DNA of 64,000 bases from Hydra vulgaris (lineage: Eukaryota > Cnidaria > Hydrozoa > Anthoathecata > Hydridae). The translations under genes were made by a program, and so were the position numbers. The notes under the pieces were generated by a model. The model did not search any database. It was not told where the DNA came from and worked only from the letters and a program-made list of their open reading frames with translations. Below, piece after piece: positions 24,062 to 34,100 of this stretch. The number at the start of each line of letters is the position of its first letter. The first letter of the stretch is position 1. The stretch covers positions 34,522,501 through 34,586,500 of the forward strand of contig NC_088926.1 of assembly GCF_038396675.1 (NCBI RefSeq), in the 5' to 3' direction.

Positions 24062-25419
24062 GCTGCAGACATGCAGTAGACGTCATTTACACAGACTTTG
24101 CAAAGGCGTTTGACAAAGTACCACATAAACGCCTTCTTCATAAGCTGAGAGCGTACGGTATTCAAGGCGCTCTTCTTGACTGGATCGCAGCTTGGCTAAG
24201 CAATCGATGTCAACGAGTGGTTATAAACAGCATTACTTCTGAATGAAAAGCATTCACTAGTGGAGTGCCTCAAGGCTCAGTCTTGGGGCCATTCCCAGTG
24301 GGCACAGAACCTAAATAAGACGTCTTTTGAACGTTCAAAAGACGTCCAAAACGTTCAAAAGACGTTTAAAAGACGTCTTTTTTACGTCCTGTGCCCACTG
24401 GGTTGCTATTCGTAATCTTTGTAAACGACCTGCCGGACAGTATTACTCATCATATGAAACTGTTTGCCGACGACAGCAAAATAATAGGGATAATTAAAAA
24501 GGAGTCGGACAACATCACTCTCCAAGATGACGTTGACAAAGCAGTGAAATGGTCACATATTTGGCTCTTGCATTTCAACGTTGAGAAATGCAAAGTAATG
24601 AATGTTGGGCGCGGATGTAACAAGTCAACGTACAAATACTCAATGTCAAACGTTGACGGCACCCGTCGTCCTCTCGAAGAAACCGAAGTCGAAAGAGACC
24701 TTGGTGTGATGGTCTCGAATGACCTTAACGTTAGACCGCAAATAGAGTCAGCCGTATCAGTAGCGAATAGAGTGCTAGGGCGATTCAAAAAAACATTTCG
24801 CAGTCGCAGTTTTTATTTATGGCGCACTCTGTATCTCACTTACATTCGCCCCCATCTTGAGTTTGCTGTACAAGCCTGGTCACCGCATTTAAAATCAGAC
24901 ATAGCCATTCTCGAGCAAGTCCAACATCGAGCAACAAAAACAATATCGACTATTAAACACATGACCTATGAAGATCGACTCCAACGGCTCGGTTTAACAA
25001 CTCTTGAAGAACGCCGCAAAAGAGCAGATCTTATCGAGCAATTCAAAATCACTCGTAAGCTCGAGCTTGTTAGTTTTGTTGTCCCGCAAAAAATTTCAAA
25101 AAGTAAAGATAAGTATATTCTAAGAGGCCATAACCATAAACTAGAACGTCAGATGGTAAAAAACTGTGAGGAGCGGTATAACTTTTTTTCAAATAGAATT
25201 GTCGCCCCATGGAATGCGCTTTCGCAAGAAGCAGTGAACGCTCAATCCATCAACGCTTTCAAAAACAACATAAGAAAGTAACTTTATAGATACAATTGCT
25301 GCTTTGTCTGTAGCTTCTGTATCTCCATGTTCGTCAGCATAGGGGGGCCTGGTGTAGCACCTCTTCATCAAATTATAAATAGATTATTGTATTTGTATTT
25401 GATCACTGAATAATAATAA
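24062..25419 (+). mobile_element. 5'-truncated CR1-like LINE inside another LINE
   Basis: It starts within the RT: DVIYTDFAKAFDKVPHKRLL, then TSGVPQGSVLGP. It is interrupted by a MITE at 24294-24402 and continues LLFVIFVNDLPDSI and MKLFADDSKIIG (catalytic FADD). It then runs ERDLGVMVSNDLNVRPQ, LWRTLYLTYIRPHLEFAVQA and ends at TAA (25279-25281). One in-frame stop lies before the VPQG motif. The 3' end has a (TAA)n tail at about 25410-25419. TAATAT at 24056-24061 and 25420-25425 is the likely target duplication, though it is hard to separate from the tail. Same family as 20415-22450. Confidence 0.88.
24294..24402. mobile_element. 109-bp MITE inside the LINE RT frame
   Basis: Terminal inverted repeats CCCAGTGGGCACAG and CTGTGCCCACTGGG bound an interior of repeated GACGTC, AACGTT and CAAAAGACGT motifs with inverted symmetry. 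It splits the LINE RT exactly between GSVLGP and LLFVIF; removing it with one copy of the flanking TT (24292-24293, 24403-24404) restores the frame. Superfamily uncertain. Confidence 0.9.
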
Positions 25420-25425
25420 TAATAT

Positions 25426-27133
25426 AAGGCGGCTAGCTTGTTTTTGTTTATTTAAGTTACGCTTTAATTTTGATGGATAATTGCTGGCCCACGCAATATT
25501 ACAATAACTGATATAGCTATGGATAAACGAAAAGTAGATAAGTTTTAAGCAGTTTTTATCCAACATATGTCTTGTCTTGTACATAATTCCAATACTCTTT
25601 GAAATTTTATTTTCTATTAAATTAATGTGGTCTTTCCAACTTATTTGTTCGTCAAGTAAAACGCCTAAAAATTTAATGCAGAATGTCCGTTGTAAATTAG
25701 TTTTTTCTATTGAAATATTTGGGAGTTTTAGGGGCAAATTTTCAGATTTGGAGGGTTTAGAAAAAAGAACATATTTGCTTTTAGTTTTATTTAGAGAGAG
25801 TTTGTTGGCTTTCAACCATTCATTGAGGTTGTCAAGCTCACGATTAATAGTGATAAAGATTGACTCTATGTTTGAGTGGGTATAAAAAACCTGAGTGTCG
25901 TCAGCAAAAAGATTGAAATTTAATACACTAGAAGATAAGTAAATATCGTTTATATAGATAATAAATAATAAAGGCCCTAGAATAGATCCCTGTGGAACTC
26001 CGCAAGAAATGTTTTCTAGTTTCGTACAGGTTTTGTCATAAGATACACATTGTTTGCGATTATTAAGATAGGAAAAAAACCATTTATAATTATTATTTTT
26101 GACACCATAATTTCTGAGTTTGTAAAGAAGAATAGTATGTTCCACAGTATCGAAGGCCTTTGAGAGGTCAATAAAAACCCCAAGAGTATATTGGTTGTTA
26201 TCAAATCCGTTTAAAATTTCTTTAACAAATTTAATTACTGAATGTTCTGTCGAGTGCCCTTTTCTAAATCCGTACTGATTATTATTAAGCAATTTATGTT
26301 TTATAAAATAATTGTATAGCCTATTATGCATTATTCTCTCTAAAATTTTAGAAAAACATGGAAGTATTGAGATAGGTCTATAATTAGATAATTTAGAAAT
26401 ATCACCGTCTTTAAAAATTGGAACTACTCTTGCTAGTTTTAAGAGGTCAGGAAAAATACCATTATTAAATGAAAGATTAAAAATAATTAGCAAGGGTTTT
26501 TCAATAATATCAAAAACTTCTTTAACAACCCTTGGGCTTATGTCATCAAGACCTGAGCTTTTGTTTGGTTTTAACATATTAAAAGCAAACCGAAGTTCAT
26601 CAGGAGATACTTCAAGCTCATCCATCACACAGTCCTCTTCTTTAATATATGATTTAAAATTTTTATTTCCGGGAGTTATTTTATTTGCTAGGTTTTGACC
26701 GACGTTTATAAAATAATTATTAAAACTCTCTGCAATAACTTTTCGCTCATTAATTACTGTTCTTTCATCTTCAGTGTATATATATTTTGGTAAAGTATTA
26801 CCATGATCTTGTTTATTTTTTCCTATCACTTCCTTTATTATATCCCAAGTTTTTTTGTTATTACCAATATTATTTTGTAGTGATTTTGAGAAATAATTTT
26901 TTTTAGCTTTCTTTTTCAGGTTTTCAAACAGGTTTTTGTAAATTTTATATTTTTTTTCGTTTTGATAAGTTTTATTTTTTAAGAATTTTTCATATAGTCT
27001 TTGTTTTTTCTTTGAAGATTTAATAAGCTCTTTTGTAATCCAGGGACTTTGCAGGTTTTTAAGCTTAGTTTTTATTTCCTTCATCGGAAACGCTTTGTTG
27101 TAAGCATTAATGAACTCATTGTAAAAAAAATCA
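25426..27133 (-). pseudogene. LINE reverse transcriptase, long open frame
   Basis: About 565 residues are open from 27084 to the insertion point. Motifs with rough residue numbers: SPWITKELIKSSKKKQ (13-28), NYRPISILPCFSKILER (234-250), QYGFRKGHSTEHS (270-282), VFIDLSKAFDTVEH (303-316), SCGVPQGSILGPLLF (360-374), and NLFADDTQVF (391-400) with the catalytic Asp pair. Then follow KANKLSLNKTKS and KFLGVLLDEQISWKDHI. The core is free of stops and therefore fairly young, but the protein is cut at QASRLI by the plus-strand LINE; the last residues of the open frame are read from that insert. The endonuclease domain is missing. Confidence 0.9.
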
Positions 27134-28828
27134 TAATGTTCGAAGGAACGCCTTGCAGCGCATAATAGATCAACATGTCCAAACGCCAGTGTCGAGGAAA
27201 AAAGATTGTTTTCTAAGCGTAATTATGAATCATCACATCTAATCAATGATTCTCTTCAACTTCTGTCTACGTCTAATTCACCGACGCAGCGTGTACATCC
27301 CCCAATTAATGAAGAGCTCAAAAATGATATCGATACGAAACTTGCTAATTTCTTTTACCGTACAGGTATATCATTTCGTTTAGTCGAATTGGAGCCCTTG
27401 AAGGATTTCGTTATGTTGTTCGATCCATCGTACGCATCTGTCACTTCGAATGCTAAAGCCTTCTCAGGATCTCTGCTCGACAAACAATACACAAAATGTT
27501 CTACTTCTGTAAATGAAATTTTGAATTCTGAAACAAACTTAACACTGATGTCTGACAGCTGGACGAACATAAGAGGCGATCACATAGTGAATTTTTGTAT
27601 TAAAGCGCCCGATCAGAAGCCTTTTTTTTTACACCTTGATAAATACATCCGGAATCATTCAAAATTCATCTGCAGTTGCCGCGGCAATCTTACAAGTTAT
27701 TGAGAAGATTGGCCCACAAAAATTTACCAGATTCATAAGCGACAACGCTCCTGTTATGAAATCAGCGTGGAGGATCATCGAGGAGAAATATCCACACATC
27801 TCGGCTAGCAGATGCGGAGCTCATGGAGTCAACTTGCTTGTGAAGGACATAGTTTCTACAACTGAGGCCACAAAAACAGTCAAAGATGCAGAGAAAATTA
27901 TCAAATATGTGAAAAATCATCACATCGTGAAAGCAAAGTTTGATGAAAGACAGCAAATATTTCTCTTTCATTGTCCATGCCTGTATCTACACGATGGTTT
28001 AGTTATTATAAATCAATGAGCAGTCTCCAGCTATCAAAATACGTTCTTATTAAGTTGGTAGACGAAGAAAGTACATTACTGAAGGAAATTCAACTAAAGA
28101 ATACATCTGCTGATATTATGGCGTTGATAAAATCTAACTTATTTTGGGACCGTTTCTCTAAGCTTGTCAAGAGCATTGAATTTCTTTCCAACGTGATCGG
28201 AAAGTTAGAAAGTGATGAAGCTCCATTGTCTCTCGTGTATGATTATTTTGGTCAAATGTACAATTCTTATATGGACGATAAAGACATACAGCAAAAAGTG
28301 CAATCTCGCCTCAATTTTCTCTTTACACCAGGTATTGGAATTGCTTTCATATTAACGCCTAAAAATGCTGCAAAAGGTTTATATTTGAATGAAGATAAAA
28401 CCGATTTTATCACTGCTACAGTTGAATTCGTCAAAAAGATCAAACCTGAAATTGCTGACACGGCTGAGGATGAATTAATTGCTTTTATAGGAGAAATGGC
28501 TGCGCTGCCTGAGAGAAAGAAAACAATATTCAAGATGAACGCGCAAAATTATTGGAACATTATCGGTCGCGATAAATATCCTGCTCTTTACGAAATTGCA
28601 AAGCCTATTAACGAAATGATCTGCTCATCGGCTACAGCAAAAAGAGCTTAGTTGACCTTTCGGTTTATTCATTCGCGACTAAGAAATCGTCTTACGAATA
28701 AGAGAGTTGAAAAGCTGGTATTATTGTATACCAAAAGCGTGCTGATGGACACAAATGACAAGACTGATTACATTCTTGAAGAAGGTGCAATTCTCAATGA
28801 AATTGAATGTCAAGAAATCACCGAATAG
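27134..28828 (+). pseudogene. hAT transposase, main body (frameshifted)
   Basis: Continues the BED finger (KERLAAHNRSTCPNASVEEK), then a DUF659-like part of the catalytic domain (NLTLMSDSWTNIRGDHIVNF), a frameshift near 27640, FISDNAPVMKSAWRIIEEKY and SRCGAHGVNLLVKDI, and another frameshift near 27960. The C-terminal hAT dimerisation region follows: AQNYWNIIGRDKYPALYEIA and ICSSATAKRA, with TAG (28649-28651) where the usual Trp of the 'AK.RAWS' block should be, then TFRFIHSRLRNRL and an acidic tail ending at TAG 28826-28828. At least two frameshifts and two stops make it inactive. Confidence 0.85.
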
Positions 28829-28984
28829 GCGTCAGCATTTTTTTTTTTTATTACTGTAAGAATCTTTGAAAACTCCTATTGTTACTAATCACTGAATTTA
28901 TAATAAAGTTAAAATATTACTTAAAACATTTTTTAAGTTTAAATTTTTTTTTGTTGATTTCAAAAAATCGTTTGCAAAGCAGTA

Positions 28985-29059
28985 AATTTTGTCGGCGCCG
29001 ACGTCTGCGCGGACAAATTACACTGTCTGCGCATATCTGCGCAGACAGTCCGAGCCCTA
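28985..29059. repeat. GC-rich palindromic right end of the hAT element
   Basis: Contains the palindrome GTCGGCGCCGAC and a longer hairpin with 12-bp arms ACTGTCTGCGCA and TGCGCAGACAGT, then the probable terminal GTCCGAGCCCTA. The composition stands out sharply from the AT-rich surroundings. Confidence 0.6.
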
Positions 29060-29161
29060 ATTTGTTGTCAATTTGGAAGTAAACTTGTATTTTGTTTAAG
29101 TTTTCCAGACACCTCCATCACGATTTGCCAAACGCGTTTTGAGTAGTGCTTATATTTATTA

Positions 29162-29208
29162 CAGAGTTTATGCGAAATATAAAACATTTTTTAAGAAAAT
29201 ATAAAACA
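29162..29208 (+). repeat. Left terminal inverted repeat of the 16-kb element
   Basis: Begins CAGAGTTTATGCGAAATATA and matches the reverse complement of 45197-45243 with one difference (A/G at position 4). Confidence 0.9.
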
Positions 29209-29326
29209 GTTTTTAATAATTTAAAAAACATTTTTTTAGAGAATACAAAACAAATTGTAAGAAAATAAAAAACAAATTTATAAAATTATAAAACAATAAA
29301 AATATATATATAAAACAACTTTTAAG

Positions 29327-29610
29327 AAAATATAAAACACCTTAGTTATTTAAGAGTGCATTTATGATGTATAAAGTTATTCATAAATTTCTAAAGAATA
29401 AAGTGTATTTTTTTAATATAACTATAACTCATTATATTTAAAGATATAATTATATCATTATATTTAAAAATATAAAACTCATTATATTTAAAAATATAAA
29501 ACATTTTAGTTATTTAAGAGTGCATTTATGATGTATAAAGTTATTCATAAATTTCTAAAAAAATAACATTTTTTTAATATAACTATAACTCATTATATTT
29601 AAAGATATAA
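29327..29610 (+). repeat. About 120-bp direct repeat, two copies
   Basis: The segment with TTAGTTATTTAAGAGTGCAT and GATGTATAAAGTTATTCATA occurs at about 29327-29452 and again at about 29489-29610, nearly identical except for a short internal difference. It lies between the left terminal repeat and the transposase 3' end. Confidence 0.85.
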
Positions 29611-29632
29611 TATAAATAACAAAGTATCCACT

Positions 29633-30762
29633 TTAATATTCTTGCCTTGCTATGCCTTTCAAAACCCATCTTCTCATATTACAATACCAACCACAAAAAT
29701 CAATGCCAATTGTCGGTATAAGCGAATTTAAAGTAGCCTTAACTTCATTGCTAGTTTTTGGAAACGGCCTTATAGAAGTATAATTAGCTTTAAGACAACT
29801 AAAGTATTCCTCGATCGGGTTCATTTGCGGTGAACAAGGTGGCAAAAAGTAAACTGAAACATTAGATTGGTCGAGCAAATCGATTACATCTCTTCGACAA
29901 TGAAATGCACAATTATCAAATACTAGCACAGAATGAGGATTCCTTTGGAAATACGGTCTTAAATTGTTAGTTATAAAATCACAAAAAATATTGCCATTAT
30001 AGGCACTATCCACTATCTTAAATGAAATGCACAATTATCAAATACTAGCACAGAATGAGGATTCCTTTGGAAATACGGTCTTAAATTGTTAGTTATAAAA
30101 TCACAAAAAATATTGCCATTATAGGCACTATCCACTATCTTAAAGCTTAGAATACCATTAACTGTTATAGCGGCTAATTAGACTTACATTCTTTCCACGA
30201 TTTGCTAGCACTGTAGCAAAACATTTTGTACTCTTTATAGAATAGCCATATTGCTTAGAAGTATGTAAGTTAAAGCCTGTTTCATCTAGAAATACTAAGT
30301 TATTGTCAGGAATCGAATTAATAGTCCTGCAAAAACTTTGTCTTAAATCAACGTTTTGCGGTAAGTTCCTTTCTTTTGGTACTAAGTAAGTCGTTTTCTA
30401 GTGAACTCCATCGATTTCAAATACTTAGATATTGTTGGTATAGATGCATTAATATTCCTTTCAATGAGAATGTTTCTCAACGATGCTAAGGTATGAGATG
30501 AATCATGCTCAATTAACAATCGAATTTCAGATTTATGTATCTCGTCATAAGAGCTGCGCCTTCCTTTTTTTACTGATGTGATTTCATCATCACTAAGTCC
30601 TTTACTGATTTTATCAGAAATAGAACGTGTTGCAGAAACTGATATTTCAACTTCTTCCGCTATTTCTTTTAATTTCATTTCTTTTAGCATTGACTTTCTT
30701 ATGGTTCTTACAATATCCTTTGTAATAAGTGTTCTTTTTTTCCTTTCTCTCTCATTTTCCAT
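29633..30762 (-). pseudogene. Tc1/mariner (IS630-like) DDE transposase, broken
   Basis: The N-terminal part (30762-30382) has MENERERKKRTLITKDIVRT and helix-turn-helix style repeats (LKEIAEEVEISVSATRSIS; ASIPTISKYLKSMEF). After a frameshift the middle part carries NNLVFLDETGFNLHTSKQYG (first catalytic Asp) and VLANRGKNVSLI. A 122-bp tandem duplication then disrupts the frame. The C-terminal part (to 29633) has SVLVFDNCAFHCRRDVIDLL (second Asp) and FLPPCSPQMNPIEEYFSCLK (catalytic Glu). Asp-to-Glu spacing is 34 residues, so it is DD34E. All three catalytic residues are still encoded, but no single frame joins them. Confidence 0.85.
29901..30144 (-). repeat. Perfect 122-bp tandem duplication in the transposase
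   Basis: 29901-30022 and 30023-30144 appear identical. 122 is not a multiple of three, so the duplication alone shifts the frame. Lack of differences suggests a recent event, or an assembly error. Confidence 0.95.
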
Positions 30763-31193
30763 TTATCAATTAAAACAACAAAATAAAGCTTAAATAATAT
30801 ATTTTAATTAAAAGCATAGTAAGGCATGATTACATATGTATCGCACTTAAAAATTTTTCTCTGGATAAAAAAAAGCATTTGTTTAAAAAAAAACATTTGT
30901 TTTTCTATTTTTATTGTACTTAATGTAAACTTAAAACTATAACGAACATTACTTACCATATTAAATCTTTTAAGTTTGGAATAAAACTTTTATTCCATAC
31001 TTAAAAGTCTAATTCCAAACTTTAAGGTATGATAAAAAGTTTGATAATAGACTCAAAAAGTTATACTTTTAAAGCACTTATAACTAACAACTAATTTACT
31101 ACCACCGTCCTTTTTTTATTTTTTATAGTTCTCTTCTCTGACATGAATAAACCTCATAAATTCCAAAGTGTTATGGAGTAATTATGTAATTAA

Positions 31194-34100
31194 ATGTTTT
31201 ATAAATTCTTAAAAAATGTTTTATATTTTCTTTAAAAAATGTTTTACATTTTCTTAAAAACTGTTTTATATTTTCTTAAAAACTGTTTTATATTTTCTTA
31301 AAAACTGTTTTATATTTTCTTAAAAACTGTTTTATATTTTCTTAAAATGTTTTATATTTTCTTAAAAACTGTTTTATATATTCTTTAAAAACTGTTTTAT
31401 ATTTTCTTAAAATGTTTTATATTTTCTTAAAAACTGTTTTATATTTTCTTAAAATGTTTTATATTTTCTTAAAAAATGTTTTATATTTTCTTAAAAACTG
31501 TTTTATATATTCTTAAAAACTGTTTTATATTTTCTTAAAAACTGTTTTATATTTTCTTAAAAACTGTTTTATATTTTCTTAAAAACTGTTTTATATTTTC
31601 TTAAAATGTTTTATATTTTCTTAAAAAATGTTTTATATTTTCTTAAAAACTGTTTTATATTTTCTTAAAAACTGTTTTATATATTCTTAAAAACTGTTTT
31701 ATATTTTCTTAAAAACTGTTTTATATTTTCTTAAAATGTTTTATATTTTCTTAAAAAATGTTTTATATTTTCTTAAAACCTGTTTTATATTTTCTTAAAA
31801 TGTTTTATATTTTCTTAAAAAATGTTTTATATTTTCTTAAAAACTGTTTTATATTTTCTTAAAATGTTTTATATTTTCTTAAAAACTGTTTTATATTTTC
31901 TTAAAAAATGTTTTATATATTCTTTAAAAACTGTTTTATATTTTCTTAAAACCTGTTTTATATTTTCTTAAAATGTTTTATATTTTCTTAAAAACTGTTT
32001 TATATTTTCTTAAAAACTGTTTTATATTTTCTTAAAAACTGTTTTATATTTTCTTAAAAACTGTTTTATATATTCTTTAAAAACTGTTTTATATTTTCTT
32101 AAAATGTTTTATATTTTCTTAAAAACTGTTTTATATTTTCTTAAAAACTGTTTTATATTTTCTTAAAAACTGTTTTATATTTTCTTAAAATGTTTTATAT
32201 TTTCTTAAAAAATGTTTTATATTTTCTTAAAAACTGTTTTATATTTTCTTAAAATGTTTTATATTTTCTTAAAAAATGTTTTATATTTTCTTAAAAACTG
32301 TTTTATATTTTCTTAAAATGTTTTATATTTTATTAAAAAATGTTTTATATTTTCTTAAAAAATGTTTTATATTTTCTTAAAACCTGTTTTATATTATCTT
32401 AAAATGTTTTATATTTTCTTAAAAACTGTTTTATATTTTCTTAAAAACTGTTTTATATATTCTTTAAAAACTGTTTTATATTTTCTTAAAACCTGTTTTA
32501 TATTTTCTTAAAATGTTTTGTATTTTCTTAAAAACTGTTTTATATTTTCTTAAAACCTGTTTTATATTTTCTTAAAAACTGTTTTATATTTTCTTAAAAA
32601 ATGTTTTATATTTTCTTAAAAACTGTTTTATATTTTCTTAAAAAATGTTTTATATTTTCTTAAAAAATGTTTTATATTTTCTTAAAATGTTTTATATTTT
32701 CTTAAAAAATGTTTTATATTTTCTTAAAAACTGTTTTATATTTTCTTAAAAACTGTTTTATATATTCTTTAAAAACTGTTTTATATTTTCTTAAAACCTG
32801 TTTTATATTTTCTTAAAATGTTTTATATTTTCTTAAAAACTGTTTTATATTTTCTTAAAACCTGTTTTATATTTTCTTAAAATGTTTTATATTTTCTTAA
32901 AAACTGTTTTATATTTTCTTAAAAACTGTTTTATATTTTCTTAAAACCTGTTTTATATTTTCTTAAAATGTTTTATATTTTCTTAAAAACTGTTTTATAT
33001 TTTCTTAAAAACTGTTTTATATTTTCTTAAAATGTTTTATATTTTCTTAAAAAATGTTTTATATTTTCTTAAAAACTGTTTTATATTTTCTTAAAATGTT
33101 TTATATTTTCTTAAAAAATGTTTTATATTTTCTTAAAAACTGTTTTATATTTTCTTAAAAAATGTTTTATATTTTCTTAAAACCTGTTTTATATTTTCTT
33201 AAAATGTTTTATATTTTCTTAAAAACTGTTTTATATTTTCTTAAAAACTGTTTTATATAATTTCTTAAAATGTTTTATATTTTCTTAAAAAATGTTTTAT
33301 ATTTTCTTAAAAACTGTTTTATATTTTCTTAAAAAATGTTTTATATATTCTTTAAAAACTGTTTTATATTTTCTTAAAACCTGTTTTATATTTTCTTAAA
33401 ATGTTTTATATTTTCTTAAAAAATGTTTTATATTTTCTTAAAAACTGTTTTATATTTTCTTAAAAACTGTTTTATATTTTCTTAAAATGTTTTATATTTT
33501 CTTAAAAAATGTTTTATATTTTCTTAAAAACTGTTTTATATTTTCTTAAAATGTTTTATATTTTCTTAAAAAATGTTTTATATTTTCTTAAAACCTGTTT
33601 TATATTTTCTTAAAATGTTTTATATTTTCTTAAAAACTGTTTTATATTTTCTTAAAAAATGTTTTATATTTTCTTAAAAACTGTTTTATATTTTCTTAAA
33701 AAATGTTTTATATTTTCTTAAAAAATGTTTTATATTTTCTTAAAATGTTTTATATTTTCTTAAAAAATGTTTTATATTTTCTTAAAAACTGTTTTATATT
33801 TTCTTAAAAACTGTTTTATATATTCTTTAAAACTGTTTTATATTTTCTTAAAACCTGTTTTATATTTTCTTAAAATGTTTTATATTTTCTTAAAAACTGT
33901 TTTATATTTTCTTAAAACCTGTTTTATATTTTCTTAAAATGTTTTATATTTTCTTAAAAACTGTTTTATATTTTCTTAAAAACTGTTTTATATTTTCTTA
34001 AAACCTGTTTTATATTTTCTTAAAATGTTTTATATTTTCTTAAAAACTGTTTTATATTTTCTTAAAAACTGTTTTATATTTTCTTAAAATGTTTTATATT

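Larger units (their letters stand above)
23324..27133 (-). mobile_element. Minus-strand LINE inserted in the hAT gene
   Basis: The 3' end is an A-rich tail seen as T-runs at 23324-23341. The 5' end at 27133 is truncated in the region before RT (FEHYDFFYNEFINAYNKAFP), with no endonuclease. The 7-bp repeat TAATGTT flanks it. It is itself split by the plus-strand LINE at 24062-25419. It was copied in after the hAT element and before the second LINE. Confidence 0.88.
23230..29059 (+). mobile_element. hAT transposon carrying nested insertions
   Basis: The hAT transposase gene is in two parts, 23230-23323 and 27134-28828, separated by a 3.8-kb LINE insertion. The target sequence TAATGTT is present at both edges (23317-23323 and 27134-27140). 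Removing one copy and the insert restores a continuous BED zinc-finger frame across the junction. The right end is probably at 29059, where GTCCGAGCCCTA is the complement of a TAGGGCTCGGAC terminus of the usual hAT form. The left terminus was not found. The element is dead, with frameshifts and stops. Confidence 0.8.
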
